From the NCBI RefSeq assembly GCF_014269025.2, contig NZ_CP077094.1, positions 4,982,522 through 5,046,521 on the forward strand: DNA of 64,000 bases, written 5' to 3'. Below are positions 57,047 through 64,000 of this stretch, in pieces (the stretch's first letter is position 1; every line of letters begins with the position of its first letter). The translations under genes and the position numbers were made by a program. This DNA comes from Pseudomonas promysalinigenes. Its GTDB lineage: Bacteria; Pseudomonadota; Gammaproteobacteria; Pseudomonadales; Pseudomonadaceae. The notes under the pieces were generated by a model. It worked only from the letters and a program-made list of their open reading frames with translations, had not been told where the DNA came from and did not search any database.

Positions 57047-58938
57047 GCGCTTTGCTCCAATTCGCGGCCAGCGCCGCGTTTTTTCAGATGAATCAGCAGC
57101 AGGGAAATCGCCGCCGGGGTTACCCCAGGGATGCGCGAGGCCTGGCCCAGAGTTTCAGGACGGGTCTGGCCAAGCTTGCTCTGGATCTCCTTCGACAGGC
57201 CGGAAATGCCTGTGTAGTCGATATCCACAGGCAGCCGGGTATCTTCGCTGGCGCGCAAGCGGGCGATTTCGTCCTGCTGACGGTCGATGTAACCGGCGTA
57301 CTTGGTCTTGATCTCGACCTGCTCGGCCACTTGTGGATCGATAGCATCACCACCAGTAGCCTCGATCAGGCCGGCATAGTCGATCTCGGGCCGCGCCAAC
57401 AGATTCAGCAGGCTGTATTCGTGAGCCAGCGGGGTACCGAACTTATCCACAATGGCTTGACCTTGTTCGGTATTCGGGCGCACCCAAGTCGATTTCAGAC
57501 GTTGTTCTTCACGCTCGATGCCATCGCGCTTGGCGCAGAATGCAGCCCAACGATCATCGTCGATCAGGCCCAGCTCGCGGCCTTTCTCGGTCAGACGAAG
57601 GTCAGCGTTGTCTTCGCGCAGGATCAGCCGGTACTCGGCACGCGAAGTGAACATGCGGTACGGCTCCTGGGTGCCGAGCGTAATCAGGTCGTCCACCAGT
57701 ACCCCGATGTACGCCTCGTCGCGGCGCGGGCACCAGCTGTCGCGGCCCTGCGCACGTAGTGCTGCGTTGGTACCGGCCAGCAAGCCCTGGGCACCGGCTT
57801 CTTCGTAACCGGTGGTGCCATTGATCTGGCCAGCAAAGAACAGCCCACCGATGACTTTGGTTTCGAGGCTGTACTTGAGGTCGCGGGGATCGAAGTAGTC
57901 GTACTCGATCGCGTAACCAGGGCGCACGATGTGCGCGTTTTCCATGCCGCGGATCGAGCGCACCAGCTCCAGTTGCACGTCGAATGGCAACGAGGTGGAA
58001 ATGCCGTTCGGGTACAGCTCATGGGTGTTCAGGCCTTCGGGCTCGATGAACACCTGGTGGCTTTCTTTATCGGCGAAGCGGTGGATCTTGTCTTCGATCG
58101 ATGGGCAATAGCGTGGGCCCACGCCCTCGATCACCCCGGAATACATTGGCGAACGGTCAAGGTTCGAGGCAATTATTTCGTGGGTGCGGCTGTTGGTGTG
58201 AGTGATCCAGCAGCTGACTTGGCGCGGATGCATCTGCGCGTTGCCCATGAAGGACATTACCGGGATCGGCGTGTCGCCCGGCTGTTCGGTCATCACCGAG
58301 AAATCCACCGAACGCCCGTCGATACGTGGAGGCGTACCGGTTTTGAGCCGGCCCACGCGCAGCGGCAGCTCGCGCATACGGTGAGCCAGGGCAATCGAAG
58401 GCGGGTCGCCGGCGCGTCCGCCGGAATGGTTCTGCAGACCAATGTGGATGAGGCCGCCCAGGAAAGTACCTGTGGTCAGCACTACGGACTCCGCGAAGAA
58501 GCGCAGGCCCATCTGTGTGACCACGCCCTTGACCTGATCCTGTTCGACGATCAGGTCATCGCAGGACTGCTGGAATATCCACAGGTTGGGCTGGTTTTCC
58601 AGAATCTCGCGTACCACCGCCTTGTAAATGGCGCGGTCGGCTTGGGCGCGGGTTGCGCGCACGGCCGGCCCTTTGCGGTTGTTCAGGATACGGAACTGGA
58701 TGCCGCTCTTGTCGGTGGCCAGCGCCATGGCGCCGCCGAGCGCATCGATTTCTTTGACCAGGTGACTCTTGCCAATGCCACCGATCGCTGGGTTGCAGCT
58801 CATGTGACCGAGGGTTTCCACGTTATGGGTCAACAGCAGGGTTTTCACACCCATGCGTGCTGACGCAAGCGCAGCCTCGGTACCGGCATGGCCGCCGCCG
58901 ATGACGATCACTTCAAAACGGGAAGGGAAATCCACCAC
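57043..58938 (-). CDS. mnmG: tRNA uridine-5-carboxymethylaminomethyl modification enzyme MnmG
   Basis: A 631-residue FAD enzyme that with MnmE modifies U34 of several tRNAs. FAD motif [47 protein letters not shown] and [13 protein letters not shown]-terminal region with [15 protein letters not shown] and the MnmE-binding end [18 protein letters not shown]. Start is GTG (58936-58938) with SD ACGAGG. First gene of mnmG-rsmG-parA-parB; formerly gidA. Upstream is the second DnaA-box cluster. Confidence 0.97.
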   Translation of the reverse strand: MVDFPSRFEVIVIGGGHAGTEAALASARMGVKTLLLTHNVETLGHMSCNPAIGGIGKSHLVKEIDALGGAMALATDKSGIQFRILNNRKGPAVRATRAQADRAIYKAVVREILENQPNLWIFQQSCDDLIVEQDQVKGVVTQMGLRFFAESVVLTTGTFLGGLIHIGLQNHSGGRAGDPPSIALAHRMRELPLRVGRLKTGTPPRIDGRSVDFSVMTEQPGDTPIPVMSFMGNAQMHPRQVSCWITHTNSRTHEIIASNLDRSPMYSGVIEGVGPRYCPSIEDKIHRFADKESHQVFIEPEGLNTHELYPNGISTSLPFDVQLELVRSIRGMENAHIVRPGYAIEYDYFDPRDLKYSLETKVIGGLFFAGQINGTTGYEEAGAQGLLAGTNAALRAQGRDSWCPRRDEAYIGVLVDDLITLGTQEPYRMFTSRAEYRLILREDNADLRLTEKGRELGLIDDDRWAAFCAKRDGIEREEQRLKSTWVRPNTEQGQAIVDKFGTPLAHEYSLLNLLARPEIDYAGLIEATGGDAIDPQVAEQVEIKTKYAGYIDRQQDEIARLRASEDTRLPVDIDYTGISGLSKEIQSKLGQTRPETLGQASRIPGVTPAAISLLLIHLKKRGAGRELEQSA

Positions 58939-59036
58939 GCACCTCGTGCCTGTTTTTGCGAATAGAGAAGGTAAGCAGACAAGTATAGGGACTTACCCCC
59001 CTTTAAAGAAACCATCTGAGCAAATTTTGACCAGCC

Positions 59037-59344
59037 TGTGGATGAGTGGCAGACAACAGAAATTAGAGAGAGAAATTTAAAAAAGCTTTGTTTTTATGTT
59101 TATTCTTATGCACAGCCTTATCTGTGGATAAAGTTCTGTAGGGCACAATCCATGTGGTTTACAGCGAAATTGAACTCTGTGGCTTACCCACCCTAAGGCC
59201 TATGGATAACGTTCAGCAGCCTGTGGATTAAATGGCTCTTTACCCACAGGCGGATTTGTCACCATGAAAAAAGCCCGTTTATCAAAAGGGCTTATGATGG
59301 GTTTTCCACAGGGCTCCTGTCATGAAATTTCTGCCTGTGGATGA
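59037..59344. promoter_or_regulatory. DnaA-box cluster with AT-rich stretch between mnmG and mnmE (second origin-like region)
   Basis: In the 553-bp gap: TTATGCACA (59106-59114) and, 8 bp on, the perfect box TGTGGATAA on the other strand (59123-59131); one-mismatch boxes at 59037 (TGTGGATGA), 59202 (TATGGATAA), 59222 (TGTGGATTA), 59240 (TTACCCACA), 59302 (TTTTCCACA) and 59336 (TGTGGATGA). An AT-rich block (59059-59110) adjoins the two strong boxes, as a DNA-unwinding element would. Older work on Pseudomonas origins reported DnaA boxes outside the dnaA region as well. Confidence 0.65.
59265..59293 (-). terminator. Second terminator downstream of mnmE
   Basis: AAGCCCGTTT / AAAAGGGCTT form ten pairs with one mismatch around ATC; on the minus strand the stem is followed by TTTTTTC. 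It lies about 200 bp beyond mnmE, backing up the terminator at 59442 and protecting the DnaA-box region from read-through. Confidence 0.65.
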
Positions 59345-59441
59345 ATATCAGTACACCGGACTCGCCATCTCTGACGGTCGGATCAGTTGTGCACAGCCCG
59401 CTGCTACCCGCAACGATCCGACGAGTGGCCAAATCTCAGGC

Positions 59442-59469
59442 AAAAAAAAGCCGCTCCATGGGGAGCGGC
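59442..59469 (-). terminator. Rho-independent terminator of mnmE
   Basis: Stem GCCGCTCC / GGAGCGGC with loop ATGG, followed on the minus strand by eight T (A 59442-59449). It lies 22 bp beyond the mnmE stop codon. Confidence 0.93.
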
Positions 59470-59491
59470 ATTGAGCTTGTCTAGCTGTGGA

Positions 59492-60862
59492 CTATTTGCC
59501 GATGCAGAAACTGGAAAATATCCTCCCCAGCAGGTCGTCAGAACTGAACGCGCCGGTGATTTCACCCAGTGCCTGCTGCGCCTGACGCAGGTCCTCGGCC
59601 AACAGCTCACCGGCACCTGCCAGAGTCAGCTGTGCACGGCCATGCTCTAGATGCGAACTGGCTTGGCGCAGGGCATCGAGGTGGCGGCGGCGAGCGCTGA
59701 AGCCGCTTTCGGCAGTCTGTTCATAACCCATGCAGGCTTTGAGGTGGTCACGCAGCAGTTGCAGCCCCTGGTTGTCCCCCTTGGCGCTCAGGGTGATTGT
59801 CACATGGCCATCGTCAGACTGTTCCAGCCCTACTTGCTCGCCACTGAGGTCTGCCTTGTTGCGTATCAACGTGACCTTGGCCGGTTCGGGGCGCAGGTCG
59901 AGAAACTCAGGCCACAAGGCGAACGGGTCGCTGGCCTCGGGCGCGGTGGAATCAACCACCAAGAGTACTCGATCGGCCTCGCCAATAGCCTTCAACGCCC
60001 GCTCTACACCGATCTTTTCCACATGGTCATCGGTGTCGCGCAGGCCTGCCGTGTCGACCACGTGCAGCGGCATGCCGTCGATGTGGATATGTTCACGCAG
60101 AATGTCCCGTGTAGTACCGGCGATATCCGTCACGATGGCGGCCTCCCGGCCAGCCAGCTGATTGAGCAAGCTCGATTTCCCGGCGTTGGGCCGGCCGGCG
60201 ATGACTACCGTCATGCCATCGCGCAGCAAGGCGCCCTGCCCAGCCTCTCGTTGTACGGTAGACAACTGGTCACGCACAGCATCGAGCATCGAAAGCACAT
60301 GGCCATCGGCAAGGAAGTCGATTTCTTCCTCAGGAAAATCGATGGCAGCCTCGACGTAGATGCGCAAAGCAATTAACGCTTCGGTCAGGCCGTGCACACG
60401 TTTGGAGAACTCCCCCTGCAACGAGCGCAGCGCGTTGCGTGCAGCCTGGCTTGAGCTAGCTTCGATCAGGTCGGCAATGGCTTCAGCCTGGGCCAGGTCA
60501 AGTTTGTCATTGAGGAACGCTCGCTCGCTGAACTCCCCCGGACGCGCCAGGCGGCAACCCACTTGTACACAGCGCTGCAGCAGCATATCCAGTACCACTG
60601 GCCCACCATGGCCCTGCAGTTCGAGCACATCTTCGCCAGTGAAGGAGTTGGGCCCAGGAAAGAACAGGGCAATGCCTTCATCCAGCACCAGGCCCTCTTC
60701 ATCGCGGAAAGGGCCGTAGTGTGCATGGCGTGGTGTCAGCGTGCGGCCGGTGATCAGCTGCCCGGCCTTGCCTGCCAATGGCCCGGACAGCCTGACGATC
60801 CCGACGCCTCCGCGGCCTTGGGCGGTGGCGATGGCAGCGATGGTTTCACGCACAGTGTTCAT
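59492..60862 (-). CDS. mnmE: tRNA modification GTPase MnmE
   Basis: A 456-residue K+-activated GTPase, partner of MnmG in tRNA U34 modification. N-terminal folate-binding domain ([23 protein letters not shown]), helical domain, and inserted G domain with [14 protein letters not shown] (G1), [16 protein letters not shown] (G2), [11 protein letters not shown] (G3) and RNKADL (G4); the C-terminal CIGK catalytic Cys motif is intact. Length typical. Flanked by its own terminators; formerly trmE or thdF. Confidence 0.97.
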   Translation of the reverse strand: MNTVRETIAAIATAQGRGGVGIVRLSGPLAGKAGQLITGRTLTPRHAHYGPFRDEEGLVLDEGIALFFPGPNSFTGEDVLELQGHGGPVVLDMLLQRCVQVGCRLARPGEFSERAFLNDKLDLAQAEAIADLIEASSSQAARNALRSLQGEFSKRVHGLTEALIALRIYVEAAIDFPEEEIDFLADGHVLSMLDAVRDQLSTVQREAGQGALLRDGMTVVIAGRPNAGKSSLLNQLAGREAAIVTDIAGTTRDILREHIHIDGMPLHVVDTAGLRDTDDHVEKIGVERALKAIGEADRVLLVVDSTAPEASDPFALWPEFLDLRPEPAKVTLIRNKADLSGEQVGLEQSDDGHVTITLSAKGDNQGLQLLRDHLKACMGYEQTAESGFSARRRHLDALRQASSHLEHGRAQLTLAGAGELLAEDLRQAQQALGEITGAFSSDDLLGRIFSSFCIGK

Positions 60863-60897
60863 GGTCGAAAGCCTCTACGACAAATACGACAGATAGC

Positions 60898-60923
60898 AAA
60901 AACGCCCCCGAAGGGGCGTTTTT
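60898..60923 (-). terminator. Rho-independent terminator of yidC
   Basis: AAAAACGCCCC / GGGGCGTTTTT with loop CGAA; on the minus strand the stem ends in a T-run. It lies 26 bp beyond the yidC stop codon. Confidence 0.92.
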
Positions 60924-60948
60924 ATTCACAGGCTAGCGCAGTAGCCCG

Positions 60949-62625
60949 TCAAGCAGCCGCTTTTTTGGTAGCTGCTTCGATACGGCGGGTGATGTACCAC
61001 TGCTGAGTGATCGACAGGCAGTTGTTCACAACCCAGTACAGCACCAGACCAGCCGGGAACCACAGGAAGAAGAAGGTGAAGATGATCGGCATCATTTTCA
61101 TCACCTTGGCCTGCATCGGATCCGGTGGAGTCGGGTTCAGACGCTGCTGGATGAACATGGTAGCGCCCATGATGATCGGCAGGATGAAGAACGGATCCTT
61201 GATCGACAGGTCGGTGATCCACAGCATCCACGGGGCCTGGCGCATTTCCACGCTTTCCAGCAGTACCCAGTACAAGGACAGGAAGACCGGCATCTGCACC
61301 AGGATCGGCAAGCAGCCGCCCAGTGGGTTGATCTTCTCTTTCTTGTACAGCTCCATCATCGCCTGGGACATCTTCTGGCGATCGTCACCGAAGCGTTCCT
61401 TCAGTGCGGCGAGCTTGGGCGCCACGGCACGCATGCGCGCCATCGAGCGGTAGCTGGCAGCCGACAGCGGGAAGAACAGGCCTTTGATGAGCATGGTCAG
61501 CACGATGATCGACCAGCCCCAGTTACCCAGCAGGCTGTGGATATGTTGCAGCAGCCAGAAGATCGGCTGGGCAATGAACCACAGGAAGCCGTAGTCGACG
61601 GTCAGTTCCAGGCCTGGGGACAACTCCTTGAGCTTGGACTGAATCTTCGGGCCGGCGTACAGCATGGCGCTGGTTTCGGCCTTGCCGCCAGCAGGAACGC
61701 TCAGAGCCGGGCCGGTGTAGCCGATGATGTAGTTGCCCTGGCTGTCCTTGCGAGTCTGGACAACGTTGTTATCCGATTTTTCAGGAATCCACGCGGTGAC
61801 GAAGTAGTGCTGCAGCCAGGCGACCCAGCCACCGGACACATTTTCTTTCAAACTACCCTTGTCGATGTCCTTCATCGAAACCTTTTTGTAAGGCTCCGAG
61901 GCAGTCCACATGGCGGCGCCCAGATAGGTCGCGGTGCCGGTGGCCGTGCTCGACGACGGGTCGGAACTGGCGTCACGCTTGAGTTGGGCGAAGAAATTGC
62001 CGTTCCACGGCTGACCGCTCTGGTTGTCGATCAGGTAGCTGACGTTCAGGTCGTACTCACCGCGCTTGAAGCTGAAGCGCTTGATGTAATTGACGCCGTT
62101 ATCGCTGAACTTGAGGTCGACCACCAGTTGTTGCTGGCCGTCAGCCAATTGGTAGCTCTTCTGCTCGGCCGCGTATAGCGGGCGACCGGACGAGCGAGCA
62201 TCGGGACCATTGGCACCAGTCAGGCCACTTTGTGCCAGGTAGACACGCTCACCGCCGTTGTCGAACAGCTGGAACGGAATATCCGGGTGATCCTGGCGGC
62301 GTGGGTACTTGGGCAGGTTCAGCTGGACGATGTCACCACCGACCGGATCGATAGCCAGGTCCAGGACATCGGTCTTGACCCGAATCAGGTCTTTACTGAC
62401 CGCGGCCGGTGCCAGTTCGGCAGGGCTGGATTCGGCATTGGCGCTTGGCACATCGGCGCTGGCGTTACCGGCCGGTACGCCGTCGGGCAACGCCGGGGCA
62501 GTAGTGCTGGCAGCAGTATTCTGAGTCGGCAGGGCAGCCTGGCCGTAGTCCTCGTTCCACTTGAGGACCATGACGTAGGACACGATTGCCAGGGCGACGA
62601 TCAGGATCGTGCGTTTAATATCCAT
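60949..62625 (-). CDS. yidC: Membrane protein insertase YidC
   Basis: A 558-residue insertase for Sec-dependent and independent membrane proteins, including ATP synthase c and a. N-terminal anchor (MDIKRTILIVALAIVSYVMVLKW), a periplasmic beta domain of about 320 residues with a Ala/Pro-rich lead (TQNTAASTTAPALPDGVPAGNASADVPSANAESS), then the five-helix core (YGFLWFIAQPIFWLLQHIHSLLGNWGWSIIVLTMLIKGLFFPLSAASYRSMARM, and GCLPILVQMPVFLSLYWVL). ATG 62623-62625 is the usual start. Follows yidD by 2 bp. Confidence 0.96.
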   Translation of the reverse strand: MDIKRTILIVALAIVSYVMVLKWNEDYGQAALPTQNTAASTTAPALPDGVPAGNASADVPSANAESSPAELAPAAVSKDLIRVKTDVLDLAIDPVGGDIVQLNLPKYPRRQDHPDIPFQLFDNGGERVYLAQSGLTGANGPDARSSGRPLYAAEQKSYQLADGQQQLVVDLKFSDNGVNYIKRFSFKRGEYDLNVSYLIDNQSGQPWNGNFFAQLKRDASSDPSSSTATGTATYLGAAMWTASEPYKKVSMKDIDKGSLKENVSGGWVAWLQHYFVTAWIPEKSDNNVVQTRKDSQGNYIIGYTGPALSVPAGGKAETSAMLYAGPKIQSKLKELSPGLELTVDYGFLWFIAQPIFWLLQHIHSLLGNWGWSIIVLTMLIKGLFFPLSAASYRSMARMRAVAPKLAALKERFGDDRQKMSQAMMELYKKEKINPLGGCLPILVQMPVFLSLYWVLLESVEMRQAPWMLWITDLSIKDPFFILPIIMGATMFIQQRLNPTPPDPMQAKVMKMMPIIFTFFFLWFPAGLVLYWVVNNCLSITQQWYITRRIEAATKKAAA

Positions 62626-62627
62626 GA

Positions 62628-62873
62628 TTACTCGGCTATCGAAGAAGTTCGGGAGGAAGGAGCGGGAGGAACGGGATCGAAACCGCCGTCGTTCCACGGA
62701 TGACAACGCCCCAGGCGACGAACGGCTAGCCACCCGCCACGCAAGAGGCCATGGTTTTCAATGGCTTCCAGAGCGTAACAGGAGCAACTGGGGTAGAAAC
62801 GACAGTGATTGGCCATCAGGGGGCTGATGGCGTAACGGTAAAACTGGATCGGGACGATGGCCAGTTTACGCAT
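62628..62873 (-). CDS. yidD: Membrane protein insertion efficiency factor YidD
   Basis: An 81-residue protein of the YidD family: [69 protein letters not shown]. The Cys-Cys-Cys pattern and RFYPSCS, LGRCHPW motifs are diagnostic. It overlaps the 3' end of rnpA by 8 bp and is coupled to yidC. Confidence 0.95.
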   Translation of the reverse strand: MRKLAIVPIQFYRYAISPLMANHCRFYPSCSCYALEAIENHGLLRGGWLAVRRLGRCHPWNDGGFDPVPPAPSSRTSSIAE

Positions 62874-63270
62874 GTTGACTGTCTACCCCTGCGGAATTGG
62901 CATCTGCCGCTGGAGTGGGCCGGCTGCGTGCCAGACGTTTCCAGAGCTTGCCAAAGTGTTGGTGCAATTCCGGGTTTTCCATCTCACCCAATCCCTTGCG
63001 CGCGACGATCACTATATCCATGCCACCCAGTGCTTGCTGGTTGAGCCGGAAGGAATCGCGCATCAAGCGCTTGAGGCGATTGCGTTGAACGGCGAGCTTG
63101 ACGCTCTTCTTGCCGATCACCAGGCCGAGGCGCGGGTGATCCAGGCCGTTCTCGCGAGCAAGGATCAGCAGGTTTTTCCCTGGAACCTTGCCGGTTGGGG
63201 AGTCGAAGACCGCTTTGAAGTGCCGGGGTGTAAGCAGTCGCTTTTCCCGACTGAAGTCCTGACTCACCAC
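62866..63270 (-). CDS. rnpA: Ribonuclease P protein component
   Basis: A 134-residue basic protein that with the M1 RNA processes tRNA 5' ends. Family features: [61 protein letters not shown] with the RNR motif, and [18 protein letters not shown]. The start is GTG 63268-63270 (an adjacent GTG is also possible); the frame beyond it reads back through rpmH and is not used. Between rpmH (13 bp) and yidD. Confidence 0.94.
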   Translation of the reverse strand: MVSQDFSREKRLLTPRHFKAVFDSPTGKVPGKNLLILARENGLDHPRLGLVIGKKSVKLAVQRNRLKRLMRDSFRLNQQALGGMDIVIVARKGLGEMENPELHQHFGKLWKRLARSRPTPAADANSAGVDSQHA

Positions 63271-63283
63271 CTGTGCCGAAAAA

Positions 63284-63418
63284 TCAAATGGCCAGACGCT
63301 TACGGCCTTTGGCACGACGACGCGACAGAACAGCGCGGCCGTTCTTGGTAGCCATACGGGCACGGAAGCCGTGGGTGCGAGCGCGCTTGATGGTGCTTGG
63401 TTGGAAAGTACGTTTCAT
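63284..63418 (-). CDS. rpmH: Ribosomal protein L34
   Basis: A 44-residue very basic protein: [20 protein letters not shown], then R-M-A-T-K-N-G-R and a C-terminal [12 protein letters not shown]. The start is ATG 63416-63418. First gene of rpmH-rnpA-yidD-yidC and directly next to oriC, as in all pseudomonads. Preceded by a strong promoter. Confidence 0.97.
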   Translation of the reverse strand: MKRTFQPSTIKRARTHGFRARMATKNGRAVLSRRRAKGRKRLAI

Positions 63419-63480
63419 GGCGTTGTTACCTGGGTTTGTCGACTACGGGCCGGAATGGCCCCCTTTTTAAGAGATCGGCG

Positions 63481-63509
63481 ATTCTAGAGAAAGCAAGCCC
63501 ATAGGTCAA
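63481..63509 (-). promoter_or_regulatory. Sigma-70 promoter of rpmH
   Basis: On the minus strand TTGACC (63509-63504) and TAGAAT (63486-63481) are separated by exactly 17 bp, 62 bp upstream of the rpmH start. Confidence 0.85.
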
Positions 63510-63589
63510 TTTCCAACCAGTCTTTCCTTATAGAAGGCACTTCTGAGAACGGGGCACCGCGAGGTTGCTCGGTAGGACGGGCGGGGACA

Positions 63590-63935
63590 AAATTAGAAAA
63601 AAGAAGAGAGATATAAAAAGCTTTTCTAAAGAACTTATAAATCTTAGGTGGACAACCTTCTGTGGATAACTAGCTCCACGTCAATAATCAAGAGGCTTCC
63701 AGAGATTTGAAACTTTGTCGGTAACAGGTGCTGCGCCTGTGGCAGCCATGGGTAAAGGCTGTGGATAGAATTGCCCATTATCCACAGAGGTTTTATCCAC
63801 AGGTCTTAGGTCAGGGTTGTGCATAGACTTCAAGCCCGGTTATCCACAGAGCTTATTCACAACTCCGTGAAGGCGTTTTGGCCGCTAACTGACTGTTTTG
63901 TCATGGCTTGGAATGTTTCCACATGTGGATAACTG
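63590..63935. other. oriC: Chromosomal replication origin oriC
   Basis: Perfect DnaA boxes: TGTGGATAA at 63661-63669 and 63924-63932 (minus), TTATCCACA at 63778-63786, 63793-63801 and 63840-63848 (plus); TTATTCACA at 63853-63861; weaker boxes at 63760 and 63818. An AT-rich stretch (63590-63650) lies on the rpmH side, a likely unwinding element. Position between rpmH and (outside) dnaA is that of the known P. putida origin. The rest of 63419-63589 holds the rpmH promoter and no other feature. Confidence 0.94.
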
Positions 63936-63954
63936 AGCGCTCGAGCGGTACAAT
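63926..63954 (+). promoter_or_regulatory. Candidate dnaA promoter overlapping a DnaA box
   Basis: TACAAT (63949-63954) with a weak -35 (TGGATA, 63926-63931) 17 bp upstream points toward dnaA beyond the window. The -35 lies inside the DnaA box at 63924-63932, which would let DnaA repress its own gene. Bases 63955-64000 are the start of the dnaA leader. Confidence 0.55.
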
Positions 63955-64000
63955 GGCGGTTTGTTTTGGCCTTATCCGGCTTTCAACTCAGGGGATATCC

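Overview
The window is a chromosomal stretch of a Pseudomonas, most likely of the P. putida group. It lies immediately left of the replication origin; dnaA should begin just past base 64000. Evidence for this: the order rpmH-rnpA-yidD-yidC-mnmE-mnmG-rsmG-parA-parB-atpIBEFHAGDC-glmU-glmR-glmS is the classical Pseudomonas origin block; a cluster of TTATCCACA DnaA boxes sits at 63660-63932; a P. putida-type REP element is at the left edge; and the metabolic set is typical (two-subunit pyruvate carboxylase with PycR, an extra zwf with a HexR-like regulator, stand-alone lipoamide dehydrogenase, CFA synthase). No rRNA, tRNA or CRISPR array was seen.

Layout. 1-4500: the end of a polyamine-binding protein, then a MocR regulator divergent from a PaiB-like flavin-reductase-fold protein and two GNAT acetyltransferases. 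4600-9200: pycB-pycA divergent from pycR. 9300-11760: HexR-like repressor divergent from zwf, with a perfect HexR-type operator between them. 11755-22000: GGDEF/EAL protein, uvrD, Tim44-like protein, SMI1 protein, cation/proton antiporter, acyl-CoA thioesterase, pdxY. 22000-26260: a zinc-starvation block (two COG0523 GTPases, DUF1826, a Zur-box-like operator, a small secreted Cys protein, folE2). 26260-36140: DUF3617, cls, cfa, lpd, LysR, ModA-like binding protein, MHS transporter, chemoreceptor.

36141-43088 is the accessory part, wedged between the chemoreceptor and glmS, i.e. at the attTn7 hotspot. It holds an uncharacterised membrane protein, a GST, a broken OLD-family ATPase, possible IS debris, a galactarate/talarate catabolic cassette (dehydratase, MFS permease, LacI regulator with two matching 18-bp operators), a frameshifted IS3-family orfA, and a sequence resembling a Tn7-like transposon end exactly 24 bp beyond the glmS stop codon.

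43089-64000 is core: amino-sugar and UDP-GlcNAc supply (glmS, glmR, glmU), the F1Fo ATP synthase operon, chromosome partition (parAB), ribosome and tRNA modification (rsmG, mnmG, mnmE), membrane protein insertion (yidC, yidD), RNase P protein, L34, and oriC. Nearly all of it is on the minus strand, transcribed away from the origin. A second DnaA-box cluster lies between mnmG and mnmE. No single wholly new multi-gene system is evident. The most notable signals are the Tn7-like end, the paired LacI operators, a 12-bp coding minisatellite in the MocR linker, a parS-like site inside folE2, an SD-sequestering leader hairpin before the MHS transporter, and the Zur-linked secreted protein.
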